DNA of 64,000 nucleotides. It comes from Toxotes chatareus (lineage: Eukaryota > Chordata > Actinopteri > Toxotidae). This document shows, piece by piece, positions 10,258-21,869 of the stretch. Each line of letters starts with the position of its first letter. Position 1 is the first letter of the stretch. The stretch covers positions 1 to 64,000 of the forward strand of contig JAFBJY010000277.1 in assembly GCA_016801885.1 (NCBI GenBank). Direction: 5' to 3'. The notes beneath the pieces were generated by a model that saw only the letters and a program-made list of their open reading frames with translations, did no database searches and was not told the origin of the DNA. Made by a program: the position numbers and the translations under genes.

Positions 10258-10379
10258 GTATGGAGTTCTTAGTCCCAAAGACCAGTTTCTTCTGTACAGT
10301 ATGTAATCCATTCTTCAGCGGAACAAAAGAAGCTGAGATCAACCACTGCAAAACTATCAAACACTACAAGAACCTAGAG
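10258..10379 (+). CDS. znf638: ZNF638-like penultimate exon: matrin-type zinc finger, unit A
   Basis: The exon lies between a CCCTCAG acceptor and GAG|GTAGGC. One open frame encodes EFLVPKTSFFCTVC, then HCKTIKH, then KNLE. This is a C-X2-C-X13-H-X5-H finger of the matrin/U1 type, which binds nucleic acid. The lead-in FLVPK followed by FFC is how I recall the C-terminal finger of ZNF638, and it fits less well with matrin-3. The frame ends on a complete codon and joins in phase 0 to 10,513-10,569. It is the best-preserved host coding exon in the window. Broken copies are at 23,701-23,816 (B) and inverted at 52,213-52,330 (D). Confidence 0.75.
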
Positions 10380-10512
10380 GTAGGCAGCTCATGGTTATTT
10401 GTTGCAGTTTCCTCTTTTATTCTGCTCCATTTTCACACTTACTGTGATACAGGTGATAAAATGTCCACATGTGTTCACAAAGAGTGTTTTTCCTTTTTTC
10501 CTTCTCTTGTAG

Positions 10513-10569
10513 AAATACCTGCAGACTGAGCAGGCGGTGAATGTGACTGACAAACCAGACCCCAGCTGA
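10513..10569 (+). CDS. znf638: ZNF638-like last coding exon with stop codon, unit A
   Basis: After a TTCTCTTGTAG acceptor, the frame from the previous exon continues as KYLQTEQAVNVTDKPDPS and ends at TGA (10,567-10,569). The short tail after the finger fits a protein whose matrin finger is C-terminal. A poly(A) signal follows 130 bp later. Confidence 0.7.
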   Translation, partial: KYLQTEQAVNVTDKPDPS

Positions 10570-10698
10570 ATGTGGCTGTGAAGCTTTTGACTCAGTTTTG
10601 CCATTCCCTCCTTTGTATCATCTCTTTATTTCTCACTCAAGGTCCAGATTCTCTCACTGGTATAGATTAGTCTCATGTCTCCATTTAAATATGACATC

Positions 10699-10704
10699 AA
10701 TAAA
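10699..10704 (+). terminator. Poly(A) signal AATAAA of ZNF638-like gene, unit A
   Basis: AATAAA lies in CATCAATAAAATG, about 130 bp after the stop, and is followed by a TTGTGGCTTGTCG-type GT-rich region. B has the same signal at 24,137-24,142. Confidence 0.65.
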
Positions 10705-10709
10705 ATGTA

Positions 10710-10949
10710 TTTACTAAATTGTGGCTTGTCGCTCATTCACAATCTCAGTGTCTGATAATATTTGATAGAAGTCTGTTATAAATGATTTATAGCATCATAA
10801 AACCACACACTGTCATCACAATAACCTTAAAGCAAAGATGAAAATCTCACTGCATCAACTTGTATCTTTACACCTGCACTTATTTTCATTGGCATGTACA
10901 GTAAATTGCTGATACACTATTTTAGATTGTCTGCTACTCACACTATTTG
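10710..10949. other. Intergenic sequence after the ZNF638-like 3' end
   Basis: It is A/T-rich, with no gene or repeat that I recognise. It is conserved in B at 24,145-24,370. Confidence 0.5.
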
Positions 10950-11250
10950 CTATTCTATATATTGCTTGTCACTTACATAGTGCTTATATCCAAAGGGCTT
11001 TATATTTGGCTCTTGTTTACCCATTCAAATACACACACACTGATGGCAGTGCTTGCCACTTCTGCATGTGGACAGGAGGAGCTGAGGATCAAACTGCCAG
11101 CCCAGTTCCAGCAGCTTTTCCCGCAGTGAGAACCACTGGCCACAGTCCTTAGACGAACCTTGGCATGACTACAGCCAGTGACGTTCATGCCTCAGTGACT
11201 GTGGGGTAAACACTCAAACCAGGGATCCTGGTGTGGCACTTGTCAACTCC
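10950..11250. repeat. Common teleost interspersed repeat fragment, unit A
   Basis: The sequence has the ...CACTGATGGCAGTGCTTGCC...GTGGACAGGAGGAGCTGAGGATCAAACTGCC...GCCACTGGCCAC order typical of a repeat seen widely in fish genomes. Its class is uncertain (SINE-like or a non-autonomous DNA element). The twin is at 24,400-24,660. Confidence 0.45.
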
Positions 11251-11439
11251 CAGCTTATTAGCAGGACATTTATTTCAGCACAAGATGGCAGTACACTCTG
11301 TTCTAAGCTCAGAGCATCAACCTGTTTCTGACACAGTCTTACAAATCCTTTCATACCTCACAAGGCTTCATATCATCACTTAGATCAGCTTTTCTGTGTG
11401 TCAGTCTTGTGCTACTGTGGAGTGTCATCAGGTTAAAGG

Positions 11440-11548
11440 TGACTAAACTATGGCCATAACTTATAGTTTACTTACTGTACTCTACCCCTGCTGTTGCTAC
11501 ATGCAATTTCCCCACTGAGGGACTAATAAGGGATTTTCTTTTCTTAAA
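11440..11548 (+). mobile_element. 5'-truncated LINE 3' tail
   Basis: The TGCAATTTCCCCACTGAGGGACTAATAAGGGATTTTC stretch, here given only in outline, matches the 3' end of the Rex1-like LINE at 7,690-7,739. Only about 100 bp are present. The twin in B is near 24,880-24,950. Confidence 0.55.
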
Positions 11549-11859
11549 GAGCTTTATTTCCAACATGGTACACCTCAGTCATACTACAGTAACAGCTATC
11601 TGTAATGTATCCACACTTTGTAATTTGAGCCATCTGGATTCTTCTAATTGTGACTTTTGGAGCTGCATTTACCACTTTGCCTCATTCATGGCCTGTCATT
11701 CACGGCCTGTAACATTCATGTGCCTACTTGTAATTTGGATATTTCCTCAATGGCAAGTTGCTTATGTGGATTCAAGAAGATATTTTCTTGTTACACTTAA
11801 AGAACTACTGTATGAAAATGAAGGGCAGAGATGATGGAGGATATCATTCTAACTCTTAT

Positions 11860-12065
11860 TTTATTGCCATCAATTCAATTCGATTTATTATACAGCGCCT
11901 TACAGAGAAAGAGAGAGAAAACTCTCTCTTCACTGAGGGAGAAGAGAGAAAAAAAACTTTCTCTTTCTCTCAGGGAGACAAGAACTGAGAGAGAAAGAGA
12001 GAAAACTGCGGAGGAAGAGAAAGAAGAACAGAGAAAGAGAGAGTCTCTCTCTCTTTCGGTGGAGA
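11860..12065 (-). repeat. Inverted L2 tail fused to a GA-rich tract
   Basis: The minus strand at about 11,860-11,900 reads as the terminal L2 motif (CTCTGTAAGGCGCTGTATAATAAATCGAATTGAATTG in outline). From about 11,900 to 12,065 the plus strand is almost pure purine, (GAGA)n with interruptions. Equivalent tracts are at 25,246-25,465 and inverted at 50,838-51,180. ORFs here encode RE/EK low-complexity peptides and are not genes. Confidence 0.7.
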
Positions 12066-12073
12066 AAGGGTTA

Positions 12074-12081
12074 GCGTTAGG
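12074..12081. repeat. Left 8-bp target duplication of the hAT element (GCGTTAGG)
   Basis: GCGTTAGG here and GCGTTACG at 12,519-12,526 differ by one base. B has GCGTTACG on its left side (25,471-25,478), which identifies the original target as GCGTTACG. Confidence 0.8.
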
Positions 12082-12518
12082 CAGTGGCGGTTCTACACTG
12101 AATTACTCGAAATTGAAGTTATCAGAAATTAAATAAATATACTCTATATACGTAAAAGTGGCAAAAATATACACAATCACACATAACAGCAGCAGACAAT
12201 AATGATATAGGATAAAAACAATATAATTTTATTATTTGAGAACAATAAAAAAATCAAAGAATAATATACAAATAAAATATAGAATAAATATTCTGAATAG
12301 CATAAATCCTTCATCACACAAATGAAAACAGGAAATCTAATTCTAACACTATTGCACTAAGAGCAGCAAACAAAAAACTAAAGCTAAAACCTGACCTTTC
12401 TGGCCTTCCTTGATGCAAAATCATCAATAATGTCATTATACGAAATCTGCTCCCTATTGAATGATTGATACTGATGACAGCAAGGCCAGTGAGTAGTAGC
12501 TAGTTAAAACTGCCACTG
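12082..12518. mobile_element. Non-autonomous hAT element, unit A
   Basis: It begins CAGTGGCGGTTCTAC and ends GTTAAAACTGCCACTG, an imperfect terminal inverted repeat of the hAT CAGTGGCGGTTCTA type. It is 437 bp, A/T-rich, without a transposase ORF, and flanked by the 8-bp duplication hAT elements make. Copies occur at 25,479-25,923 (B) and inverted at about 50,466-50,825 (D). Confidence 0.85.
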
Positions 12519-12618
12519 GCGTTACGGAAAACGCTCTGTTTCTCGCTGAGGAGGGCGAAAGAAGGCCATGCCTTCCTTCTCGCCCCTCCCTCTCTCCATC
12601 GATAGAGACAGAAAGAGA

Positions 12619-14142
12619 CCTGCCTACAGCCGTTAATGATGTAGGTGTGTCAAGAACAGCAACTTTAGAAATGTCTGCCAGTCCAGACTTGTTGTTAGAC
12701 TGTTTCTCTCCCATAGACTTTGCTGAGTTAACTTCAATAGCTTCTAAATCTAAACCATCAACATGTCTTTTGGATCCTATCCCAACGAGACTTCTTAAAG
12801 ATGTTTTGCCTTTGATTGGCACTTCCATATTAGATCAGATAAATCTCTCTTTGGTAAAAGGATATGTTCCACAGGTTTTTAAGGTTGCAGTTATCAAACT
12901 TTTATTTAAAAAGCCCTTTCTTGACTCTGGTATTTTAGCAAACTATAGACCTAAATCCAATTTCCCCTCTACTTCTAAAATTCTTGAAAAGGCTGTTGCA
13001 ACTCAGTTGTGTGACCGTCTTCATAGGAACGGTTTGTTTGAAGTCTTTCAGTCCGGATTTAAAGTATATCATAGGACAGAAACAGCACTGGTGAAAGTTA
13101 CCAACGACCTTTTCATAGCATCGGACAATGGACTCGTCTCTATACTTGTCCTAGATCTTAGTGCTGCATTTGAGACTACTGATCACTTAGTCTATTGGAA
13201 GATTGGAACATGTCATTGGGATTAAAAGGAACAGCAGTTTGTTCAATGTTAATGATGATTTGGGTATCTTTAAAGACATAAGTTCCACAGCCTGGATGAC
13301 CTGTAACTTTCTTCTTCCCCTTGAATTCCAGAGCAAAACTGAGGTTATTTTGTTTTGGTCCCAAACACCTCAGAAACAGTTTATCTAATCATATAGATTT
13401 ACTCTGGATGGCATTAATTTAGCCTCCAGTATGAAACTGTGAGGAACACCTAAGAGTTATTTTTGATCAGGATTTGTCCTTTAACTCACATATAAAACAA
13501 GTCTCTAGGACCGCCTTCTTTCACCTGCGCAATATCAGTAAGATTAGGAACATTCTGTGGCATAGAGTGATGCTGAAAAAATTAGTCCATGCTTTTTGTT
13601 ACTTCTAGGCTGGACTACTGTAATTCCCTATTATTTCTAACACGTTTAATGTTCCACTTTCGGCTACAAATAAATTTTGGATTAATATTCTCTGCAGACT
13701 GTAATGTAAATAATTACCAATCATGACAGCTTTTTTTGCTTCTGTGCTCTGTTTCCTATCATAACTGTAATCTGCTGAGCACACATTATCCACTAACTGT
13801 TCACTAACTGTAATCTAAATGCTGGCCCTCTAACATTGTCCATTGCCAACCCTGTTTGCAACCCTATTAACAATGTATTATGCTGCATGTCCTTCTCCCC
13901 TCTCCTCCATTCCTAGCTGTCCTATCTACCTCCTTTTCCTCCTTTCACCCAGCCCGGCCATCAGCAGGAGGGTCCCCCATCTGAGCCAGGTTCTGCTCAA
14001 GGTTTCTTCCTGTTAAAAGGGAGTTTTTCCTTGCCACTGTCACCTTAAGTGCTTGCTCTGGGGTCAGGCTCTGGGTCTCTGTAAAGCGCTTTGAGACAAT
14101 TTTGATTGTGGAAAGCGCTATATAAATAAAATTGAATTGAAT
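12619..14142 (+). mobile_element. L2-type LINE fragment, unit B
   Basis: Homologous to 301-1,909 but 5'-truncated at the A/B junction. The 12,647-13,225 frame is the longest L2 ORF in the window (192 codons) and covers the finger/palm entry (SGILANYRPKSN, QSGFKVYHRTETAL). Motif A reads LDLSAAFETTDH near 13,153-13,188, with Glu in place of the first catalytic Asp. Motif B and the YADD box are deleted at about 13,200-13,300. The 3' UTR and tail are complete to GCGCTATATAAATAAAATTG near 14,142. Confidence 0.85.
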
Positions 14143-14560
14143 TCACATTATTACAGTTAGACTTGTGCACATTCATATCTGCTGTTCATGTTAATGAATT
14201 GAACACAATTTCTTCTTCTTAGAGATCAAATAAACTGTTTTGTGTCCCCTTCAAAATGTTGAAGGGGACACAAAACTATATTTATTCAACATTCAAACAT
14301 TCAAAACAACTTAACACTTTTAGCTGACTTTACTTTAAGGAAAGTTGGCGTATTACATTTTACAGTGAAGGCTTTTTGCCAGTGAAGGTTTTGTAAATGA
14401 ATAGAAACCAATGTTTCTGTCTGCAGGAGGAATAGGGACAGTTCACCAGTGAGTAGAGGTTGCACTGGTGAGTATTAAAAGGAGCTCCATTCACAAAGTG
14501 GATAGCAGAATGGTAAATAACATCCAGCTTGTGGAAGAGGGTTTTGGAGGCTGACCTGTA
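14143..14560. other. Spacer, unit B
   Basis: It matches about 2,340-2,740 in A. A short inverted duplication of TGTCCCCTTCAAAATG-type sequence lies near 14,244-14,272 (a small hairpin absent from A). No gene is present. Confidence 0.5.
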
Positions 14561-16010
14561 AACTATATCACCATAATTGGGAGGACTGTCACTTTAACCA
14601 AGAGTTGTTTTGCAGAGTGTGTGCTTTGAGGACTTGTTACCATAAAGAAAACCAGTTCTAGATTTGACATTTGTAAGGCAACATTTATGTGTGTTTCAAA
14701 TGAATCATGGAAGTGAGTCCAGCAGATTTGTGAGTGTCCAGGGTGCGCAGCCTGCAAGGACCTCAGACTCCAGAATAGGCTGGAAAGAGAAAGGAACATT
14801 GGGAGGAGGTGTAATATCCTCAAAAGCACAACCAGCTTTGACAAAGTGTTGAAATAATCCACCACTTTTTTTTTTTTCTGTGATCACAATACAATCAGAT
14901 TTAATAACAGTGGCAAATGGGAAGACATATTTTCTTTTCTATTGATTTGACAGTGTTCCAGAATTTTTTGGGGTCAGAAGCGATTATGCAAGCGAGTTGC
15001 TGTTTGAAAAGCTGGATTTTTGCGTGTCTGACTGACTGAGTACATCTGTTTCTTATTGCCCTGTATGTCTGCCAGTCTGATGTTTCATTAGAAGAATTTG
15101 CTTTACGCTTATAGGTGCTGTTTATGTCCAATAAGCTCAGACAGATCAGAAGAACTGAACCAGGACTGAGACGCTTTTTATCCTTATTCTTTTGAGAGGA
15201 GCATGTTTGTTCAAGATGGCACCCAACAAAGTTTTAAAGTATGTCCAGGCGTCTTCCACATCAGGGACAAGACCAATTCTGTGCCATTCAACTTGTGTCA
15301 GGTCATATAAAAAGTCTCTTCGTTAAAAAGTTTCTCTGGGCGTTTGAAAGAAAACAATCAAGGAGGGCTTCTTGAGATGGTGCTCTTGCACACAAGCTAC
15401 ATTATAATGGTCACTGAAGCTTTGACAAAAAACTCCAAATGTATACCTGTCTGGCCTGTTGGTGAGTGTGTAACATCAATTAATGAATGTGCCACATTCC
15501 ATAGTCTTGGTATTGTATCTGGTAGGGCCTGCACAATCTGGGACAGGTTTAGTGCATCCAGCTGTAACTGCACAGAAGATGGAGGTCAAGCACATCCCAA
15601 TTCAAGTCCCCTAGCAGGAGAAATTCAGAGGAGGTGTGAGGGCAATCAGCTCACTTGGAGCAGGCAGAGCACAGGCAGGGGCAGAGGCGACCTGTAACAA
15701 CCAGCAACAGTGAGGAGAGATTTTACAACAATCAACTCCATCTGTTTGGCCACAGATTTAGAGGAAATCACAGCGCACTGCAAGTTATCCCTACAACAGA
15801 CAGCGACCCCACAACCTTGGAACTTCTGTCCTGACCAAAAATATTGTAGCCAGGGATGGAAACAGCAGAGTTGGGGCTGAATGTCTTAAGCCAAGACTCA
15901 GAGATGACTAAAATGTCAGGATTTGCAGTCAGTGCAGCAACTTTTGGGAGGAGGCTGCGTATGTGTGTGACCCATGCTAATGCGCTAACCTGTCAATGAT
16001 TCTCCATGTT
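14560..16010 (-). mobile_element. Minus-strand LINE fragment, unit B
   Basis: This is the better-preserved twin of 2,740-4,180. On the minus strand, endonuclease-like sequence (ILVISESWLK, SIPGYNIF, broken frames) lies near 15,960-15,830. The linker reads SDPKKFWNTVKSIEKK in the 15,131-14,901 frame. AFEDITPPPNVPFSF and PILESEVLAG follow in 14,887-14,705. It stops before the RT core. The clade is not determined. Confidence 0.75.
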
Positions 16011-16415
16011 ATGAAGTCAGCTGCATTCTTGTGAGGGCAGAATAGTATGTTTAAATGCATTAAACCAAGGCTTTTGCCATTACAAAATCAGTCAAAAGCT
16101 AATAAATGTACATCAGAACATTTAGCTTTGTTGGCAGAGGAATCAGTGAGTGAGCAAAGATCTGGACCAGGGAAACTGGCATAATTGCTGAGAGTCAAAC
16201 ACGTCACTGATGTGCAGGCTGTAGAAAAAGGCTAAATGTGAAATGAGCTGCAGAGTAAGGAGCTCATTCTGAGTGGCCCTCGTGCTACAAGTGACCATTT
16301 CACATTCCATTGAATATTATTTAACTCACTGTTTAATGCACATTTTGAAAAGTGCAGCTTTGTATTGATACGTACAGTTGAATTTTATAATTTCTTCTAA
16401 ATACAGGTTTAGGAG
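16011..16415. other. Spacer, unit B
   Basis: It has no coding signal and is the counterpart of 4,181-4,550 in A and of 37,860-38,110 (inverted) in C. Confidence 0.5.
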
Positions 16416-16425
16416 TAAGATAATT

Positions 16426-19400
16426 GCTTGCGCTGCCCCCGAGTGGCTGCAAGTTACAGCAGCTCCTGCTCACCGTTGAGCTTTTTTCCCTTTCTTAGCT
16501 CTTATTAGTTTTTTAATAGTTTTTATCTATTAGTTAAACTTTTCTCTTTACCTTAACTGCACTATGAGGACCAAAGTCGCAGTTTTTGCCCTGGTCTTTG
16601 TTCTTTTATTACTTTTGTCGTCCGTGTTTGCGTCCGGAGATCGCGGCCATGGACCCATTGTTTACACTAGGGATCAGCTGATGGTAACCGTAACACAGTG
16701 GTGCTGCCCAGGAGAGACCCGGCGTCCCCGATGAACTGAGAAGGAGGAAGCGGGGATGTCGTGGCGGAGTTCAAGTCAGGCTAGGAGGAGAAGATACAGA
16801 CCGGTTCTTCCGTCTGTAGTCATGGGGAACGTGAGATCTCTTCCCAACAAGATGGACCGAGTTGGCGTGACCCGGCACCAGAGGGAATACCGAGAGCAGC
16901 ATCATGATGTTTACGGAGACATGGCTGAGCGTGCTAACTCCGGACACCAACATAGCCCTGGATGGATTTCTCTTGGTGCGGTCGGACAGGACAGTGGAGA
17001 GCGGTAAGAGGAAGGGTGGAGGGCTAGCTTGTGTTTGTAAACAACAGGTGTGGTGTAACCCTGGGCACATCACTGTTAAGAACAACTCTGTTATAAGGAC
17101 ATTGAGCTGCTAGCTATTAGCATGAGGCCATATTATTTACGGAGGAATTCTCGCATGTTGTTATTATTGCGATTGTAGGCCCCCCCCTCTGCAAATGGCG
17201 ACCACGGCCCTTGATGTCCTTCACTCAGCAGTCAGGCAGACTGCAGACACAACACCCCTCATGCCCTTTTCCTTATCTCATGAAGGGGACTTCAACCATG
17301 TCTCTCCATCGTCCCTCTGACCACTTTCTCACAATATATTTCCTGTCACCAGAGAAGATAGGACACTGGACTTATTCTGTACCCAACACCAAAGGCATAC
17401 TCATCATCACCACTTCCTCCTTCTGGGCAGATCGATCACAACTGGTGCACCTCCCCTGCCTGTGTACAAACCACTTGTGCACAGGACAACCAACTGTGAC
17501 CAGCACCTATAAGAAGATGGTCCCCTGAGTCTGAGGGAGGCTCTGAGGGGACTGCTTTGAAACCACTGTGTGGGGACAGACTCTACCAATGAAATCCTCA
17601 CGGGGAGGACATTGACAGCCTGACTCACTGCATAACGGACTACATTAATTTTTGTGTGGACAACACTTGCACCCACCAGGACTGTCAATGTTTTCCAAAC
17701 AACAAACATGGATTAACGTGACATAAAGGCTCTCCTGAAGGAGAAGAAGAGAGCCTTTAGGTCCAGGCTGTGAGGAAGCGACTGAAGGAGGTGCAGAGAG
17801 AGAGAGCTGAGGAGGAAGATCAGAGAAGGGAAGAGTAGCTACAGAAAGAAGATGGAGGGATCGGCTGCCGGAAGGAACAACATCTGAAAAGCAGAGTCTG
17901 GAGGAGACGCCAAACCCTCTCCAGGGCACAGGGAACCCAGACTCTCAGACTGTGGGGGATCAGAAGTGGTGGAAGCGACCTGGGCTTGTTTTTCAAGCAG
18001 GTTTTGACCAGTCTTAACCCTCCACTCCCTCCCCCAGTTGCACTGCTTGCTGCAGCCCCCATAGCCGACACCTCCAGGTTACTGCTCCATCCCCCTCCTG
18101 CAGGTCTCAGCTCACAATCACCCCCCCACTGCCCTTGCTCCTCCAGGACACTGCCCCACCCCCCTCCTGCAGAGACCAGCTCACAACTACCCCCCACTGC
18201 CTCTACTCCTATTCCAGCCCGCTCAGCCACCCCCCCTTCCTTCCTGTGACAATCACCTTGATCCCCATGTTCCAATCCTGTCCCCTCTCTACAGACCAAG
18301 GTGAGAAGGGAGCTCAGAAAAATCAGCCAGCGAGGAAGGCTTCTCTTGGTCGGGCGGAATCAGCTCCAGGCTCCTCAAAATCCTGTGCCAGACCACCTCT
18401 GCTGGGATGCGGGGCATCTGTCTTCAACCTCCAGCCTGAGGATTGGAAAGAGTTCCACAACTGTGGGAGAAAGCATCCTGTGTGGTACCGGGGTGCACAG
18501 ACAGCGCTTTGAACCACCTCTTCAATAACTATAGGCCTGTGGCACCCATCACATGATGAAGACACTGGAGCGACTAGTACTCTCCCATCTCCGCGCCCCT
18601 GGTGAGGGCATTCGATGGACCCCGTACGGTTTGCCCTGCCAGCCTGGTATTGGTGGAGGGCTGTCCATCTTCCTCCTGCACAGAGCTCTCTCTCACCTGG
18701 AGAAGCCCGGCAGCACTGTAGGGGATCATGTTTTCGATTTCAGGTAGCTAATACCGCTGGCCGCTGCTCCTGAGGGACAAGCTGGAGCCTTTCGGGGAGT
18801 GGATCACCACATCGACCTGGATACTGGACCACCTCACCAACCCGCCCACAGTATGCTTGAGGACAAAGGACTGTGGAGTCTGACATGTGGTGGTCAGCAT
18901 TACAGGGGAATCCCACAGGGAACAGTCTTGGCTCCTTTCCTGTCCACCCTGTACCACGGCCAGACTGTGCTTTGCAGGACAACCAACTGCCACCTGCAAG
19001 TTCTCAGATGACTCTGCCATGCAATCGGCCTCATCTGAGCGGCGATGACAGGGGCTCTGAAGAACGATCCAGGACTTCAAATGGACTGGTGTCGGTGAGA
19101 TCCACCTCCAGATCAACTCAGGGAAAACAAAGGAGCTGAGTGGTGGACTTCGCAGAGCGCAGCCTGTACCAGTGAACATCAGGGAGCGGACATTGAGAGT
19201 GTGGTCTCTTACAGGTACCTGGGTGTTCACCTGGACAATGAACTGGACTGGACTAATGCTTACCTAATGCTATACAAGAAGGGTCAGGTGAGCTCTACCT
19301 TCTTAGGAGACTCAGGTCCTTTGGGTGCAGGGGCTCTCAGGTCATGCTTGTTGACTCTGTTGTGGCATCAATACCGTTTTTCTATGGTGTGGTCTGCTGG

Positions 19401-19898
19401 AGCAACAACATCTCTCTTGGCGTGGGACAGGAAGAGACTGAACAAGCAGTCAGGAAGGCAGCTCAGTCCTGGGTTGCTCCTTGACCCAGTGCAGGTGGTG
19501 GAGAGGAGGATGGTACTTAAAGCTATCGTAATGATGATGAATAGACCCCACCCATGCAGGACACACTGACTGCACTGAGCAGCTCCTTCAGTGAGAGGCT
19601 GCTTCACCCCAAGACAGTGAAGGCGTTATACTTGGGTCCTTCAGCTTCCTCACGGCCTGATAGACTGTACAACCAACAGGTAAGCCACATGCACAAAACC
19701 ACTTGCACATACTCTGTTCTGGACTTAATAACTGGTGCTTTATGCAGCCTTCTTCTTCTTCTTTTTCATACTGTTTGCTGTTTATAGTATTTATTATTAC
19801 TGTGTATTATTGTATAAATCCTGGTGTTTTTCTGCTGCTGCTGTGATGCAATTTCCCCATTGTGGGACTAATAAGGTTTATCTTATCTCATCTTATCT
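16426..19898 (+). mobile_element. Rex1/Babar-like LINE, near full-length but frame-broken, unit B
   Basis: The 3.47 kb copy is more complete than the one in A. The endonuclease start MGNVRSLPNKMD is at 16,822-16,857. A TETWLSVLTPDTN motif is in the 16,904-17,113 frame. GIPQGTVLAP is at 18,906-18,935 and FSDDSA at 19,001-19,018. The C-terminal part extends to about 19,680. The tail is GTTTATCTTATCTCATCTTATC ending at 19,898. Flanking TAAGATAATT (16,416-16,425) and TAAGATGTT (19,899-19,907) are imperfect target duplications. Many single-base indels break the ORF. Confidence 0.82.
18676..19547. repeat. Block identical to 6,694-7,565
   Basis: See the A copy. The block begins after a one-base indel (CTTCCTCTGCA versus CTTCCTCCTGCA). 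It ends where A jumps from AGACC to GACTTAATAACTGG. Confidence 0.85.
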
Positions 19899-20727
19899 TA
19901 AGATGTTTGATGACATGCTAACAGATGTTTGTGTGTCTCTGAAGGTAGTTTCCTGACTGAAAACTTAAGTGTACCAAGGTCAAGGTCAAGGTCTTGTTCT
20001 TCTTCTGTTTCCAATAATAAGAAAAGAGAGAGAGTACCGCCTGAGAGGAAGGACAAGCAATCATCAGGTTATCAGTGTAAAGTTCTTACAGACTGATGTG
20101 TATGTTCAGAGTCTGACTCTGGAAAGCTCTTTAAAGTCATCTGCTAACGGGAAGAGTTTGTCTGTGCCCGCTAAAATCACACTTGACCTGTTATACCTGA
20201 GATTTCTGGACATCACTTGGTTTTGAGCCTTACATATAAGAGTGATGTGGAGCTGCTTTCCTCCTCCCTTTGCCCGTGCTGTGTCTGGGGGTTCCTCTCG
20301 CATGATTGGGGCGTCCACACCTTGTCCACTGACACCAGCGACATCACCCTCTCCTCTAAAGGCTCACAGCTCCAAGCGTGGACAGTCCAACATCACAACT
20401 GTCAAGGCAGGATGAAGACTGGAGACTAAGATAAGCTGAGACAACCAAGTAACAAAGCGGCTGACACGGTGGATGTTTTTCTCTTTAGTTGTGTAAACTT
20501 GTCACAGAATTCACTGTTTGGACCAGAAGCTCAATACAGCTAACTATGTCTACACACTTCTTTCAGCCTAAAACTAACCAAAGAATAAATGCTGTTGCTT
20601 TGTAGTGTGCCAGGCCTCCTCCAGCCAAGAAAGAAAGAAAGCAGCCACTTCCAGCCTCTCTGGGCTCGTCTGTTTCAGATGGTCTGCTTTATCAGCAGAC
20701 ATTTCAAACCACGCCTCGGGCAGGTCT
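19899..20727 (+). other. Spacer with an unassigned ORF, unit B
   Basis: The first 170 bp match A. About 20,080-20,727 has no counterpart in A. An ORF at 20,217-20,429 reads VHTLSTDTSDITLSSKG then QLQAW, and a Lys-rich stretch follows near 20,620-20,660. The composition is coding-like, but I recognise no family and see no confident exon borders. It may be a decayed upstream exon of the ZNF638-like gene, which is inference only. Confidence 0.35.
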
Positions 20728-21207
20728 GCTGTTTATTGTTTACAATGATCTATTTCTAACATGTTTAATGTTCCGTTCTGCTACAGATAAATATTTGATT
20801 AATATTCTTTGCAAACTGTAATGTAAATAATTACCAGTCATGACAGCTTTTTTTGCCTCCGTGCTCTGTTTCATAATTCTAATCTGCTGAGCACACATTA
20901 TCCAATAACTGTTCCACTAACTGTAATGTAAATACTGACCCACATTGTCTGTATTATGCTGCATGTCTTTCTCCCCTCTCCTCCATTCTAGCTGTCCTAT
21001 CTTCCTCCTTTTCCTCCTTTCACCCAGCCGGCCATCGGCAGAGGGTCCCCATCTGAGCAGGTTCTGCTCAAGGTTTCTTCCTGTTAAAGGGAGTTTTCCT
21101 TGCCACTGTCATGTAAGTGCTTGCTCTGGGGTCAGGCTCTGGGTCTCTGTAAAGCGCTTTGAGACAATTTTGATTGTGGAAGGCGCTATATAAATAAAAT
21201 TGAATTG
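20728..21207 (+). mobile_element. L2 3' end, unit B
   Basis: Twin of 8,005-8,494, with the same 5' truncation point in the last ORF codons and the same GGCGCTATATAAATAAAATTG end. This shows that the insertion came before the A/B duplication. Confidence 0.85.
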
Positions 21208-21218
21208 CTCCCCTGCAG

Positions 21219-21312
21219 GGCAGGGCTGAACACAAAGGCGTCTGATGAGGTACAGTTTCCTTCACTTCCGCCGCATTTTCTTGTGTTTCAGCCTGATTCT
21301 AAAATACTTTAG
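21219..21312 (+). CDS. Putative ZNF638-like exon upstream of the RRM, unit B
   Basis: The exon is bounded by CCCCTGCAG and TTTAG|GTAATT. One frame reads LNTKASDEVQFPSLPP. Inverted counterparts occur at 35,085-35,190 (C) and 62,990-63,115 (D). The frame differs between copies because of indels, so the protein sequence is uncertain. A lacks it. Confidence 0.4.
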
Positions 21313-21869
21313 GTAATTTTCCCCCTCATCAGTCTGAAACAGAATTTTTATGTTTGTAAAATTATTAAAAAGGAAAACCTGAAGTTCAGCTAAATTTGGG
21401 TCTCCAGGAAACGACGTTCAAAAATGTTCCAGTTTGTGCATTAAAAACAGTCTTGTAGCTCAGCAAGAGCTCCCTGTATTGAGTTTTAATGGACTTGGCA
21501 ATTGTTTAGTCTTCCTCAGACAGGGATCTGATAGTCCCAGATGTGGAAGGCTACTGCTCTGTACTTGCTTTGTATTTACAGATAAACAGGTCAGTGTATT
21601 GTTTCCTCTGGTGGCACATTGCACATACTGTACAAATTTGGGTAACACAGTTTTAAGCATGCCTGATTAGAGTCACACCATAACAAAAACACTCCATGGG
21701 ACTGAACTCTTGGTGTTTTGTTTATAATGTCCTGGAGGCGATGCGAGAGCACTACTAACATCAGGTGGAGTATAAATGGCAGTGATGGAAAATCTAATTA
21801 AAAAGAAAGAAATTAATAAGGAAAAATTCAGCTAATGTTTATTTACTTGTTCTGTAATGTCTCCTACAG
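21313..21869. other. Intron between putative exons, unit B
   Basis: It is A/T-rich. It corresponds to inverted 32,830-33,219 in C, which is then interrupted by a LINE. It ends in GTCTCCTACAG. Confidence 0.55.

Noticed and set aside
11758..12136. Glu/Arg-rich ORFs suggesting a coiled coil
   Set aside because: They are translations of the GAGA tract.
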